From contig JADJMH010000020.1 of assembly GCA_016709675.1 (NCBI GenBank), forward strand, positions 117,343 through 181,342: a stretch of DNA of 64,000 bases, read 5' to 3'. Positions 40,271 through 50,035 of the stretch are shown here, piece by piece. Positions within the stretch are counted from its first letter, which is position 1; every line of letters begins with the position of its first letter. The translations under genes and the position numbers were made by a program. The notes below the pieces were generated by a model. The model did not search any database. It had not been told where the DNA came from and was given only the letters and a program-made list of their open reading frames with translations. Origin of the DNA: Candidatus Accumulibacter proximus. GTDB lineage: Bacteria > Pseudomonadota > Gammaproteobacteria > Burkholderiales > Rhodocyclaceae.

Positions 40271-40343
40271 TGCCGCTTGGTGTGTGACGTGTGCATCGGT
40301 CGACGAGCAAATGCCAAGGGGCTAGCAGGACAGGCAATGGAAC

Positions 40344-40372
40344 AATCCAAGCCGGCAAAGCCGGCTTGGATT
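40344..40372 (-). terminator. Perfect 13-bp hairpin after tRNA-Pro, likely terminator
   Basis: AATCCAAGCCGGC and its exact complement flank a 3-base loop. On the minus strand it begins 10 bases after the tRNA CCA end, and only a short T stretch (TTGTT) follows. It most likely defines the 3' end of the thrS-to-tRNA-Pro transcription unit. Confidence 0.6.
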
Positions 40373-40382
40373 CTCGTCCGCT

Positions 40383-40459
40383 TGGTCGGGGCGCCGGGAT
40401 TCGAACTCGGGACCCCTTGCACCCCATGCAAGTGCGCTACCAGGCTGCGCCACGCCCCG
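40383..40459 (-). tRNA. tRNA-Pro (anticodon GGG)
   Basis: The 77-base minus-strand sequence folds as a full cloverleaf. The acceptor is CGGGGCG/CGCCCCG with an encoded CCA. The D-arm contains CGCAGCCTGGTAGCGC, the anticodon stem CTTGC/GCAAG has loop ATGGGGT (anticodon GGG), and the T-arm has GTTCGAATC. The C1-G72 pair and A73 discriminator are the proline identity elements of bacterial tRNA-Pro. It follows the merR-like gene at the end of the translation operon, as in many Betaproteobacteria. Confidence 0.97.
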
Positions 40460-40491
40460 CCAAGTTGGCAATTATAACTGAAACCAGGGTC

Positions 40492-40860
40492 TCATGCCCG
40501 CAGCGTTTCTGCAATGCTCAACAACTCCGCGCGCAGCATTTCGGGCGTCAAGGCAGACGAACCAGCGGCTGCGTCTGTCCCGGCATCGTCGAGACGGTTG
40601 CGAGCGCCGCTGATCGTGAAACCCTGACTGTAAAGAAGCTCCCGGATACGGCGCACCAGCAGAACTTCATGGTGCTGATAGTACCGACGGTTACCTCGAC
40701 GTTTGACTGGCCTGAGCTGAGAGAATTCCTGCTCCCAATAGCGCAGGACGTGCGGCTTCACACCACACAGCTCGCTGACCTCACCAATCGTGAAGTACCG
40801 CTTGGCGGGAATGGCCGGCAAAGGCTCCTCGCCCGGTTCTTTATGACTGACTTCCATCAT
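40492..40860 (-). CDS. MerR-family regulator of the ihfA-linked type
   Basis: A 122-residue protein with an N-terminal MerR winged helix at about 20-90. It includes [21 protein letters not shown] and [15 protein letters not shown]. No cysteine pattern for metal sensing follows. The ligand and targets are unknown. It overlaps the ihfA end by 20 bases and is always found in this position (pheT-ihfA-merR) in relatives, so it is probably expressed with the operon. Confidence 0.9.
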   Translation of the reverse strand: MMEVSHKEPGEEPLPAIPAKRYFTIGEVSELCGVKPHVLRYWEQEFSQLRPVKRRGNRRYYQHHEVLLVRRIRELLYSQGFTISGARNRLDDAGTDAAAGSSALTPEMLRAELLSIAETLRA

Positions 40861-41143
40861 AAGCGTGCTCCACCTCGGCCTTCAGTTTCTGGCTGGCATG
40901 AAAAGTAACTACCCGTCGTGCGGTGATCGGTATTTCTTCCCCTGTCTTGGGATTGCGCCCTGGCCGCTGCGGCTTGTCACGCAACTGAAAATTGCCGAAC
41001 CCAGACAGTTTCACGCCGTCACCACGTTCCAGCGCATTGCGAATTTCTTCAAAAAAAGCCTCGACCATGTCCTTGGCCTCACGCTTGTTAAGACCGACCT
41101 TCTCAAACAGCAAGTCCGCGAGTTCTGCTTTGGTCAGCGTCAT
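40841..41143 (-). CDS. ihfA: Integration host factor alpha subunit
   Basis: A 100-residue DNA-bending protein, the partner of IhfB (not in this window). It shows the helical dimer part [20 protein letters not shown] and the arm motif [14 protein letters not shown], with the intercalating proline and [14 protein letters not shown]. It starts 10 bases after the pheT stop, the ancient pheT-ihfA linkage also seen in E. coli. Confidence 0.97.
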   Translation of the reverse strand: MTLTKAELADLLFEKVGLNKREAKDMVEAFFEEIRNALERGDGVKLSGFGNFQLRDKPQRPGRNPKTGEEIPITARRVVTFHASQKLKAEVEHAYDGSQS

Positions 41144-41153
41144 TTCCCCCCCC

Positions 41154-43529
41154 TCAGACGCGCAGCGTCGCTGTGAATTCCTGCTGCAAATAAGTCACCA
41201 GTTGCTGCATGGCGGCGTCGACTTCGGCTTCGAGCAGTGTCTTTTGAGTATCTTGCATCACTATGCGGAAGGCAAGGCTTTTCTTGCCAACCCCAACCCC
41301 CTGCCCGGCATAGACGTCGAACAGTCGGATGTCACGAACGATAGCGGGACAATGAGCGGCAAGGGCATCCACCAATGGCTTCAGTTCCAGGGCGTGATCG
41401 ACAACGATGGCTATATCCCGAACGACCGTCGGCTGGCGAGAAACCTCGGTGTAGTGCGGGAGGTTGGCCATGGTTAGGGCATCAAGGTCCAGTTCGAAAA
41501 GCACGGGGGCCAATGCTAATTCGTACTTCTGCTGCCACCGCGGATGCAATTCGCCAACAAAGCCAAACACTTTGCCAGCCACCAGAACTCGCGCACTGCG
41601 GCCAGGGTGCAGTGCCGGATGAACGGCCTTCTCAAAAGTCGCGTCAAGCGGCAGGAGCAGCCGTTCCAGATCACCCTTGACGTCAAAAAAGTCGACGTGA
41701 CGGGCGGAGCAGCCCCATTGCTCCGGCAGAGCCGTACCATAAGCGAGGGCGGTGACTTTCCACGGTTGGCGGAATCCGGCCACCGGGCCGCTTTGAGCAT
41801 CACGGAAGAAGCAACGTCCGGTCTCGAACAGGCGAATACGGTTCTGCTTCCGTCTGAGGTTGCTTGTGACGTTGGCAACCAGGCCCCCGATCAGGGTCGA
41901 GCGCATGACGCTCAACTGGCTCGCAATCGGATTGGCGAGCCGGATTGGCTGCGTGTTGCCCGCAAAATCAGCTTCCCAGGCTTCTTCGACGAAGGCGAAG
42001 TTGATCACCTCCTGGTAATCACAGTCGGCCAGCAGGTGTCGGATGTGGGATACTGGCCGTGCCGCCTCGGTCTGCGGCAACATCGAGAGGAGGGCCAGCG
42101 GTGCGGGTGAAGGAACGTTCTCGTAACCATGCAGCCGGACGATCTCCTCGATCAGATCTTCCTCAATTTCAATGTCGAAGCGGTAGCTCGGCGGGGTGAC
42201 AATGAAATCCTCCCGTTCGCGGACAAATGGCAGGCCGAGGCGGACGAACAATTCACCGATGCGCTCGGCGGTCAGCGGCAAACCGAGGATCCTGGCGACA
42301 CGGGCGGGACGCACCCGAACCGGCCGACGCTCGGGCAGGCTTGCCAAGGCCTCGCTGACCGGACCAGCTTGACCACCACAAATATCAAGGACCAGGCGCG
42401 TGGCGCGTTCAAGCGCGCGTCGCGTACCGGCGAAGTCGACACCGCGTTCAAACCGGTGCGACGCGTCCGAGACGAAGCCGTATCGACGGGTGCGACCAGC
42501 AATCGCTCCTGGCGTAAAGAAGGCTGATTCAAGGAATACCTCGGTCGTCGCCAGGGTAATGCCACTGTATTCATCACCCATGATTCCAGCCATCGCGACC
42601 GGCCGCTGATCGTCGGCAATCAACAGAACGTCGGTCTGCACTTCCACGGTCTGTTCATTGAGCAGGGTGATCTTTTCCGCTGGCATGGCCATCCTGGCGT
42701 GGACCATACCTTCGAGCCGGCCATTGTCAAATGCATGCAATGGCTGTCCCACTTCCAGCATCACGTAGTTGGTGATATCCACCAGCGCCGAAATTGGCCG
42801 GATGCCGCTACGCGCGAGGCGGCGCTGCATCCATGCCGGGGTCGTCGCTCTGGCATCAACCCCGGCGATCACCCGGCCGCAGTAGCGTGGGCAGGCCTCT
42901 GGGGCGTCCAGGATAACTGCGCGCTGGGCGGAAACGGTGACCTCAACTTCCTCGACACTGATAAGCCGTGCAGGCGTACCGGTCAACGCAGCGACTTCGC
43001 GGGCAACCCCTTCAAGGGAAAGGCAGTCCGCCCGGTTGGGCGTTAGCTTGAGCGTGAGCAGACGATCATCGAGGTCGAGATGGCGGCGAATATCCTCACC
43101 GACTGGCGCATCCGCGGTCAGCAGGAGCAGACCATCCGACTCTTCCGCAATGCCGAGTTCCCGTGCCGAACACAGCATGCCAAAGGACTCAACGCCACGG
43201 ACCTCACTGACCTTGATCCTGAAGCCACCGGGTAGCTCGGCACCGGGCAGCGCGCACGGCACCTTGATACCGGCCGCGGCATTGGCAGCGCCGCAGACGA
43301 TCATCAGTGCTTCGCCGGAGCCGACATCCACCCGGCAGACGTTGAGGCGATCCGCGCCAGGATGTTTGTCTACGGCGAGCACGTGGCCCACCACCACGCC
43401 GCTGAAGGCTGGCGCGACCGCTTGCTCTTCCTCCACTTCGAGGCCGGCCATGGTCAACAGATGCGAAAAGTCACGCCCCGAGCAGACGGGATCGACGAAG
43501 CTGCGAAGCCAGGATTCAGAGAATTTCAT
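41154..43529 (-). CDS. pheT: Phenylalanyl-tRNA synthetase beta subunit
   Basis: A 791-residue subunit of the alpha2-beta2 PheRS. The N-terminal EMAP/tRNA-binding-like domain (about 40-150) contains [20 protein letters not shown]. It is followed by the B3/B4 editing domain, the B5 domain, the inactive synthetase-like core, and the C-terminal ferredoxin-like anticodon-binding domain (about 695-790, [15 protein letters not shown]). It lies 27 bases after pheS. Confidence 0.97.
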   Translation of the reverse strand: MKFSESWLRSFVDPVCSGRDFSHLLTMAGLEVEEEQAVAPAFSGVVVGHVLAVDKHPGADRLNVCRVDVGSGEALMIVCGAANAAAGIKVPCALPGAELPGGFRIKVSEVRGVESFGMLCSARELGIAEESDGLLLLTADAPVGEDIRRHLDLDDRLLTLKLTPNRADCLSLEGVAREVAALTGTPARLISVEEVEVTVSAQRAVILDAPEACPRYCGRVIAGVDARATTPAWMQRRLARSGIRPISALVDITNYVMLEVGQPLHAFDNGRLEGMVHARMAMPAEKITLLNEQTVEVQTDVLLIADDQRPVAMAGIMGDEYSGITLATTEVFLESAFFTPGAIAGRTRRYGFVSDASHRFERGVDFAGTRRALERATRLVLDICGGQAGPVSEALASLPERRPVRVRPARVARILGLPLTAERIGELFVRLGLPFVREREDFIVTPPSYRFDIEIEEDLIEEIVRLHGYENVPSPAPLALLSMLPQTEAARPVSHIRHLLADCDYQEVINFAFVEEAWEADFAGNTQPIRLANPIASQLSVMRSTLIGGLVANVTSNLRRKQNRIRLFETGRCFFRDAQSGPVAGFRQPWKVTALAYGTALPEQWGCSARHVDFFDVKGDLERLLLPLDATFEKAVHPALHPGRSARVLVAGKVFGFVGELHPRWQQKYELALAPVLFELDLDALTMANLPHYTEVSRQPTVVRDIAIVVDHALELKPLVDALAAHCPAIVRDIRLFDVYAGQGVGVGKKSLAFRIVMQDTQKTLLEAEVDAAMQQLVTYLQQEFTATLRV

Positions 43530-43556
43530 GACTGATCAATGTCAGGGAAAGCACTG

Positions 43557-44606
<1,050 letters not shown>

Positions 44607-44612
44607 TCACCG

Positions 44613-44638
44613 AAAAAAAGGAGGCTCGCGCCTCCTTT
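44613..44638 (-). terminator. Intrinsic terminator/attenuator between rplT and pheS
   Basis: On the minus strand AAAGGAGGC-GCGA-GCCTCCTTT forms a 9-bp stem with a tetraloop, followed directly by further Ts (seven in a row counting the stem end). This is a textbook intrinsic terminator, 17 bases after the rplT stop and 9 bases before the pheS start. There is no room for a Phe-rich leader peptide, unlike the E. coli pheS attenuator. Confidence 0.85.
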
Positions 44639-44655
44639 CTTGAGACTCATCGAGC

Positions 44656-45015
44656 CTAGGCGTCGAGCTGGGCCTTGGCCTGCAGTGCGAGAGCAGCAAA
44701 AGCCGGTTTGTCAAAAACCGCCAGATCGGCCAGCACCTTGCGGTCGACCTCGATCTGCGCCTTCCTGAGGCCATTCATGAAAGTACTGTACTTCATCCCG
44801 AGTTCCCTGGCGGCTGCGTTGATACGGGCAATCCAGAGACTGCGGAACTGGCGTTTGCGTTGGCGACGGTCGCGGTAAGCGTACTGCCCGGCCTTCATGA
44901 CCGCCTGCTTGGCGACACGGTACACGTTGTTGCGGCGGCCGCGGTAACCTTTGGCCAGAGCGAGAATTTTCTTGTGGCGCGCGTGCGCGGTTACACCACG
45001 TTTGACTCGGGGCAT
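44656..45015 (-). CDS. rplT: 50S ribosomal protein L20
   Basis: A 119-residue L20, needed early in 50S assembly. It begins [21 protein letters not shown] after Met and continues [20 protein letters not shown], which is diagnostic. It follows rpmI by 11 bases. In E. coli and other bacteria L20 also binds the leader of this operon to repress rpmI-rplT translation; hairpins in the infC-rpmI gap could serve that role here. Confidence 0.98.
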   Translation of the reverse strand: MPRVKRGVTAHARHKKILALAKGYRGRRNNVYRVAKQAVMKAGQYAYRDRRQRKRQFRSLWIARINAAARELGMKYSTFMNGLRKAQIEVDRKVLADLAVFDKPAFAALALQAKAQLDA

Positions 45016-45026
45016 CGTCTATCTCC

Positions 45027-45224
45027 TCAAGCGTAAGGCATCATGGCACGAACCATGGCCTTGTCAGAGTCGTGCACCGCCGTCATGCCGCGTAACTGGC
45101 GCTTGGTCTTGGTGTCCTTCTTGGTCAGAATGTGGCGCTTGTAGGCGTGCGAGCGCTTGATACGGCCGCTCGGACTGATCTTGAAGCGCTTTTTTGCTCC
45201 AGTCTTGGTCTTCATCTTGGGCAT
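45027..45224 (-). CDS. rpmI: 50S ribosomal protein L35
   Basis: A 65-residue basic protein, full length for L35, with [19 protein letters not shown] at the start and [20 protein letters not shown] in the middle. The preceding 108-base gap after infC is unusually long for this tight operon and holds two hairpins. Confidence 0.98.
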   Translation of the reverse strand: MPKMKTKTGAKKRFKISPSGRIKRSHAYKRHILTKKDTKTKRQLRGMTAVHDSDKAMVRAMMPYA

Positions 45225-45257
45225 TGACTGCTCCTGCTTATAGACATGTTGCCAGGT

Positions 45258-45323
45258 GTCTCCCGACGGGAGACCTTCGAACCCGGCACCACTTGTATTT
45301 CCTGCGAGGATCCTGATCGCAGG
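45258..45323 (-). promoter_or_regulatory. Two hairpins in the infC-rpmI gap, candidate L20 operator
   Basis: Two perfect 7-bp inverted repeats lie here: 45301-45323 (CCTGCGA/TCGCAGG, 9-base loop) and 45258-45274 (GTCTCCC/GGGAGAC, 3-base loop). They are close to but not overlapping the rpmI start at 45224. In E. coli the equivalent gap carries L20 binding sites that mimic 23S rRNA; similarity to that rRNA site was not tested. Confidence 0.45.
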
Positions 45324-45332
45324 GCCTTCTTG

Positions 45333-45854
45333 CTACTTTTTCTTGCTTGGGGTGAGTACCATGACCATCTGACGGCCTTCCATTTTCGGCATCTGTTCAA
45401 CCAGGGCCAGTTCCTGCAGATCGGCCTTGATGCGCTCGATCTGGCGCATGCCGATATCCTGATGGGCCATTTCTCGACCACGGAAGCGCAGGGTAACCTT
45501 GACTTTGTCCTCCTCTTCAAGGAAACGCGTCATGTTGCGCAGCTTGATCTGATAGTCATTTTCGTCAGTGCCTGGCCGAAATTTGACTTCCTTTACCTGC
45601 ACCTGTTTTTGCTTGAGCTTCTGCTCATGCTGACGTTTTTGTTCCTGGTACTTGAACTTGCCGAAATCGACGATGCGGCAGACCGGCGGCTGGGCCATTG
45701 GGGCAATCTCGACCAGGTCGACCCCCGCTTCCTCAGCCAGTGCCAATGCTGCCCTGACACTCATGACTCCCAGTTGCTCGCCTTCCAGCCCGACGAGCCG
45801 AACTTCCGGTGCGTTGATTTCTTCGTTAACGCGTTGCGCCTTTTGCAGTGCGAT
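45333..45854 (-). CDS. infC: Translation initiation factor IF-3 (ATC start)
   Basis: A 173-residue IF-3. The N-terminal domain begins [20 protein letters not shown]; the linker and C-terminal domain include QQ-like basic stretches and [18 protein letters not shown]. The first in-frame ATG (45764) would delete the conserved first 30 residues. Upstream, an ATC codon at 45852-45854 follows AAGGAG with 7-base spacing and gives full length. Use of a rare AUU/AUC-type start is the known hallmark of infC, because IF-3 itself discriminates against such codons and so limits its own synthesis. Confidence 0.93.
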   Translation of the reverse strand: MALQKAQRVNEEINAPEVRLVGLEGEQLGVMSVRAALALAEEAGVDLVEIAPMAQPPVCRIVDFGKFKYQEQKRQHEQKLKQKQVQVKEVKFRPGTDENDYQIKLRNMTRFLEEEDKVKVTLRFRGREMAHQDIGMRQIERIKADLQELALVEQMPKMEGRQMVMVLTPSKKK

Positions 45855-45861
45855 GGGTCCG

Positions 45862-45867
45862 CTCCTT
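45862..45867 (-). promoter_or_regulatory. Ribosome binding site fixing the ATC start of infC
   Basis: AAGGAG on the minus strand, 7 bases upstream of ATC, in the 26-base thrS-infC gap. No ATG, GTG or TTG in frame is suitably placed for it. Confidence 0.8.
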
Positions 45868-45880
45868 GTTTCGACAAAAG

Positions 45881-47797
45881 TTAAGCCGTGCCACTTCGCG
45901 CCGCAATTTCATCAAGAAGTCGCCCGGTCAGAGCCTCAACGGACATTTGTCCCAGGTCCCGACCACCGCGTGTGCGCACGGCCACCAGATTGGCTGCCAC
46001 TTCCTTGTCCCCGACAACGATCTGATATGGCAGCTTGCTCAAGCTATGTTCTCGTATTTTATAGGTAATTTTTTCGTTGCGCAAATCTGCCTCAACCCGC
46101 AGGCCGGCCGCGCGCAGTCTCGCCACTACCTGCTCGGCGTATTCACTCTGCTTCCCGGAAATATTCAGCACCACAGCCTGGACTGGCGAGAGCCACAAAG
46201 GCATTGCTCCGGCATAATGTTCAACCAGAATGCCGATAAAACGTTCCAGCGAACCGAGGATCGCCCGGTGCAACATCACCGGGATGTGACGCTCGTTGTC
46301 TTCACCGACGTAGTGCGCATCGAGGCGCTGCGGCAGCGCGAAATCGAGCTGCAACGTGCCACACTGCCAGACTCGCCCAAGGCAGTCCTTGAGCGAGAAT
46401 TCGATCTTCGGCCCATAAAAGGCGCCTTCTCCAGGTTGCAGATCGTAGATCAGACCCCTGGCGGCGAGGGCCTCCGCCAGGGCCGCTTCAGCCTTGTCCC
46501 AGACCTCGTCAGAACCGATACGCTTATCCGGACGCGTGGAAAGCTTCACCAGGACCTCGGTAAACCCGAAATCGGCATAGATCTGCTGCAGGAGATCGAT
46601 GAAGGCTGAAGTTTCCGGCAGGATCTGCGCTTCCGTACAAAAAATGTGTGCGTCATCCTGGACGAAGGCGCGCACACGCATGATGCCGTGTAAGGCTCCG
46701 GAAGGCTCGTTGCGGTGACATGAGCCAAACTCGGCCAGGCGCAAAGGCAAGTCGCGATAGCTGCGCAGCCCCTGATTGAAGATCTGGATGTGGCCCGGGC
46801 AGTTCATCGGCTTGATCGCGTAATCGCGGTTCTCGGAAGCCGTGGTGAACATGTGCTCCGCATAATTCTGCCAGTGGCCGGAGCGCTCCCAAAGTGAACG
46901 GTCCATAATCATCGGCGTCTTCACTTCACAGTAGCCGTTGTGGCCAAGTATGTGTCGCAGGTACTGCTCGACTTCCTGCCAGATCGTCCATCCCTTCGGG
47001 TGCCAGAAAACCATTCCGGGTGCTTCGTCCTGGAGATGGAAGAGATCCAGTTGTCGACCAAGCTTGCGATGGTCGCGCTTCTCGGCTTCCTCAAGCATGT
47101 GCAGGTAGGACTCCTGGTCTTCCCTTCTGGTCCACGCCGTCCCGTAAATGCGCTGTAGTTGTTCGTTGCGATGGTCACCCCGCCAGTAGGCTCCCGCCAG
47201 CTTCATCAGCTTGAACACCTTCAGCTTACCGGTCGACGGCACGTGCGGACCACGGCAGAGGTCGACGAACTCGCCTTCGCGATAGAGCGAAACCTCCTGA
47301 TCCTGCGCGATGGCGTCGATCAGTTCAGCCTTGTAATACTCGCCGATCGACTGGAAGAAAGCTACGGCATCGTCCCGCTGCCACACTTCCCGCCGTACTG
47401 GCAGATCGCGCTGTGCCAGTTCAGCCATGCGCTTTTCTATCGCCGCCAGGTCTTCGAGCGTGAACGGGCGTTGATAAGCGAAATCGTAGTAGAAGCCGTT
47501 GTCGATCACCGGCCCGATCGTTACCTGGGCTGCCGGAAAGAGTTCCTTGACCGCGTAAGCCATCAGGTGCGCGGTCGAGTGCCGGATGATCTCCAGGCCC
47601 TCAGGATCCTTCTCGGTGATGATGCCGAGAGTGCTGTCGGTGGCAATACTGAAGGAGGTGTCGACCAGACGACCATCGACCTTGCCCGCGAGAGCCGCCC
47701 GTGCCAGACCGGCGCCGATGCTCTGCGCCACCTCGGCAACCGTGACTGGTTGCGCGAACTCCCTTCGGGAACCGTCAGGCAGTGTGACAACCGGCAT
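45881..47797 (-). CDS. thrS: Threonyl-tRNA synthetase
   Basis: A 638-residue class II synthetase (642 in E. coli). The domains in order are TGS (1-62, [20 protein letters not shown]), the second additional editing domain with [16 protein letters not shown], the catalytic core with [10 protein letters not shown] and [10 protein letters not shown] motif 2, and the C-terminal anticodon domain. ATG 47797 is chosen because the frame upstream (37 more codons) has no similarity and covers a hairpin. A roughly 200-base leader precedes it. It heads the translation operon. Confidence 0.98.
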   Translation of the reverse strand: MPVVTLPDGSRREFAQPVTVAEVAQSIGAGLARAALAGKVDGRLVDTSFSIATDSTLGIITEKDPEGLEIIRHSTAHLMAYAVKELFPAAQVTIGPVIDNGFYYDFAYQRPFTLEDLAAIEKRMAELAQRDLPVRREVWQRDDAVAFFQSIGEYYKAELIDAIAQDQEVSLYREGEFVDLCRGPHVPSTGKLKVFKLMKLAGAYWRGDHRNEQLQRIYGTAWTRREDQESYLHMLEEAEKRDHRKLGRQLDLFHLQDEAPGMVFWHPKGWTIWQEVEQYLRHILGHNGYCEVKTPMIMDRSLWERSGHWQNYAEHMFTTASENRDYAIKPMNCPGHIQIFNQGLRSYRDLPLRLAEFGSCHRNEPSGALHGIMRVRAFVQDDAHIFCTEAQILPETSAFIDLLQQIYADFGFTEVLVKLSTRPDKRIGSDEVWDKAEAALAEALAARGLIYDLQPGEGAFYGPKIEFSLKDCLGRVWQCGTLQLDFALPQRLDAHYVGEDNERHIPVMLHRAILGSLERFIGILVEHYAGAMPLWLSPVQAVVLNISGKQSEYAEQVVARLRAAGLRVEADLRNEKITYKIREHSLSKLPYQIVVGDKEVAANLVAVRTRGGRDLGQMSVEALTGRLLDEIAARSGTA

Positions 47798-47823
47798 ATT
47801 GTAACCCCAGCAAGAAAATGGAA

Positions 47824-47846
47824 AAGCCAGAGGCCGGCTCTGGCTT
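47824..47846 (-). terminator. Terminator-like hairpin in the thrS leader
   Basis: On the minus strand AAGCCAGAG and CTCTGGCTT form a 9-bp stem with a 5-base loop, followed by TTCCATTTTCTT. It lies 26 bases before the thrS start codon. An upstream CTGGC in the leader could pair with the GCCAG of the 5' arm, which would make an anti-terminator. It may instead be a translational operator of the E. coli thrS kind. Confidence 0.55.
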
Positions 47847-48003
47847 GTGAGTAGCTGCCAGGCAAGCCCCGCTTTGCGAGCTGGCCTCAGCCAAAATCCG
47901 GCAGGCACCTATGGTCGGACATTCCTCATTATCTGAGCCATGTCCAACAAAGTCGGCATCGACGGTGTTGGCACGACGGCCAAGCCTACCTGCGTGCAAC
48001 GAA

Positions 48004-48033
48004 ATTCTAACACAGCGAACGGTCCGAACGGTC
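48004..48033 (-). promoter_or_regulatory. thrS promoter with 9-bp tandem direct repeat
   Basis: On the minus strand TGTTAGAAT gives an extended -10 (TAGAAT at 48004-48009). Directly upstream the sequence GACCGTTCG occurs twice in tandem (48016-48033), covering the spacer and the -35 region, which otherwise has no good hexamer. Transcription would start near 47997. Confidence 0.5.
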
Positions 48034-48103
48034 TTGGTCAGCAAACGCTATCAGAGGTAGAGTCTCCCAACCAGTGCAAGCAGCTGCGGCCGGCGGCCTG
48101 TGT

Positions 48104-48655
48104 TTAGCAACCCGGTGTAACCAGCTCGATGCTCAACTCCGCCTCGTAGGGGGGCACATGAACCTCGACGATCGAACCGGGGGCTACGTCCAGCCGCAAA
48201 CCGCAGATGTCGGCATGGATCGGGAGCAGGCTGACCCCGCGGTCGACCAGGATGGCGCTGCGGATCTCCGCCGCGCCGTGTAGCGCCAGGTATTGCACGA
48301 CCCGCAGCAGGGAATGGCCCCTGTACAGCACGTCGTCAACCACCACCACGGTCTTTCCTGCAAGGTCGACGTCGCTCGGGCAGGCGCTCTCCTTGAGCAG
48401 GGTTTCCGGGTACAGCAGCGTGAGATCATCGCTGTAGCGCTTGACTTCCAGATCCACGCGACGCACGGGCCCGACGCCCAGCCCGTGCAGGCGATCGGCA
48501 AGCAGCGACGCCAGCGGCACGCCGCGTCGAAGCACTCCAAGCAGGACGATATCGCGATTGCCAGGCATCAGGCCTGCTAGTTGGCCAGCCATGCGATCGA
48601 GCACTGTTGCCAGCTGCTGCGCGTCGTAAAGGCAAAGCCGTTTCTTCTCGTTCAT
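48104..48655 (-). CDS. Phosphoribosyltransferase, possibly PyrR-like
   Basis: A 183-residue type I phosphoribosyltransferase with the PRPP loop TVVVVDDVLYRGHSLLR (about 108-124) and an upstream LLGVLRRGVPLASLLADRL block. The arrangement resembles PyrR or hypoxanthine/uracil phosphoribosyltransferases, but it diverges from the common betaproteobacterial PyrR I know, so the substrate is open. ATG 48655 is preceded by AAGGAA at 9 bases; GTG 48676 is less likely. pncB, whose product is also PRPP-dependent, lies 39 bases upstream on the same strand. Confidence 0.7.
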   Translation of the reverse strand: MNEKKRLCLYDAQQLATVLDRMAGQLAGLMPGNRDIVLLGVLRRGVPLASLLADRLHGLGVGPVRRVDLEVKRYSDDLTLLYPETLLKESACPSDVDLAGKTVVVVDDVLYRGHSLLRVVQYLALHGAAEIRSAILVDRGVSLLPIHADICGLRLDVAPGSIVEVHVPPYEAELSIELVTPGC

Positions 48656-48694
48656 TCGGTCAGGTTCCTTGGCCACTCGTCTGCCATGGCCTGC

Positions 48695-50035
48695 TCAGGA
48701 CGGCACGCCGGCGGCCCGGTCGGCAATCGGAACGAGTGCCTGCAATGCCCCCGACACGGCAACCGGGTAGGCTGGTGCCGGATTCAGGCTGCGGCAGGCA
48801 TCCGGCAGGCGGCGCAACTCGTCGCGCGCATACTTGCGGATCGACGCCAGGCCAAGGCCTGGATTGACGCGCTGCCCCTGGCGCATTGCCGGGACCAGCA
48901 GGTTTTCCCCGCACGGATCGCCGACGACCGTCAGGATGTCGCCGGTCATCCTGCCGTCGGGTCCGTAGGCACGGCAGACATGCTTGCGGCCGGGCCACGT
49001 GAGCTTGCCTTCCGAACGCTTCCGTCTGGGTACTCCGGCGTATTCCTGCAACTTGTAGGCGCAATCGAGATAGGGTTTATCGGCGGAGGTGTTCATGCGT
49101 GTTCCGACGCCGAAACCATCAATCGGAGCGCCACTTTGTAGCAGATCGCGAATCCGGTATTCATCCAGATTGCCGCTGGCAAGAATCCGTATCTGCGAAA
49201 GGCCGCCAGCATCCAGAATCGCCCGCACGCGCCTTGCGTGTTCTGCCAGATCACCGCTGTCCAGGCGAACAGCGGTGATCCGGAGGCCTTCGCTGGTCAG
49301 TTTCGGCACCAGCGTAATCAGCTTGCGTGCCGCCTCTTCTGTATCGTAGGTGTCGATCAGGAGCGTCGCCCCAGCGGCCTGGGAGCGGGCAAAACTCTCG
49401 AAGGCCTCAGTTTCGCTGGCATGCGCCTGGATATACGAGTGCGCCATCGTTCCAAAGAGAGGAATCCCCCAGTGCATCCCAGCCAGCACCGTTGCCGTGC
49501 CGCTGAAGCCGGCAAGATAACTCGCGCGTGCCGAGAGGAGGCCTGCCTCGGCGCCATGCGCGCGGCGCAAGCCAAAGTCCACGAGCGTGCGGCCGTCGGC
49601 GGCCAGCACACAACGTGCTGCCTTGGATGCCACCATCGTCTGGAACTGAAGCAGATTGATGATCCGCGTCTCGACCAATTGCGCTTCGCGCATTGGTGCA
49701 ATGACGCGCAACAAGGGTTCGTCAGCAAAGCAGACCGTCCCCTCAGGCAGGGCATCAACGTCGCCGCTGAAGCGCCAGTTCGTCAGGGATTCGATGAACT
49801 GGCGCCGAAACCGGCCGCTGTCCTGCAGCCACTGCAGCTCATCCGATGAAAAGTGGGCGTGCTGGAGATAGTCGAGTACCTGCTCGAGTCCTGCCGCAAT
49901 CAGGAAATTTCGCCCTTCCGGCAGCTTGCGAACGAAGAACTCGAATACCGCCGTCTCGTTCATCCCCCGCTCATGATAGGCCTGTAACATGGTGAGCTGA
50001 TAGAGGTCAGTCAGCAGGATGCTTTCCCGATTCAT
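48695..50035 (-). CDS. pncB: Nicotinate phosphoribosyltransferase
   Basis: Makes nicotinate mononucleotide from nicotinate and PRPP in NAD salvage. The 446-residue protein begins ESILLTDLYQLTMLQAY and has NFLIAAGLEQVLDYL, GLRRAHGAEAG, the likely phospho-histidine region FGTMAHSYIQA and DGFGVGTRMNTS. The C-terminus carries a cysteine-containing tail. It starts within the last codon of pncA (4-base overlap), so nicotinamidase and the next enzyme are coupled. Confidence 0.95.
   Translation of the reverse strand: MNRESILLTDLYQLTMLQAYHERGMNETAVFEFFVRKLPEGRNFLIAAGLEQVLDYLQHAHFSSDELQWLQDSGRFRRQFIESLTNWRFSGDVDALPEGTVCFADEPLLRVIAPMREAQLVETRIINLLQFQTMVASKAARCVLAADGRTLVDFGLRRAHGAEAGLLSARASYLAGFSGTATVLAGMHWGIPLFGTMAHSYIQAHASETEAFESFARSQAAGATLLIDTYDTEEAARKLITLVPKLTSEGLRITAVRLDSGDLAEHARRVRAILDAGGLSQIRILASGNLDEYRIRDLLQSGAPIDGFGVGTRMNTSADKPYLDCAYKLQEYAGVPRRKRSEGKLTWPGRKHVCRAYGPDGRMTGDILTVVGDPCGENLLVPAMRQGQRVNPGLGLASIRKYARDELRRLPDACRSLNPAPAYPVAVSGALQALVPIADRAAGVPS

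Larger units (their letters stand above)
47798..48103 (-). other. thrS leader and promoter region
   Basis: This 306-base gap has no gene. On the minus strand it contains an extended -10-type promoter near 48004-48009, a 9-bp tandem repeat just upstream of it, a potentially structured leader (GCCAG ... CTGGC pairing around 47850-47885), and a terminator-like hairpin close to thrS. Confidence 0.55.

Noticed and set aside
40291..40908. A plus-strand frame containing [18 protein letters not shown] across the tRNA
   Set aside because: This peptide is the well-known artefact of translating a tRNA gene in antisense; the tRNA-Pro and merR-like gene explain the region.
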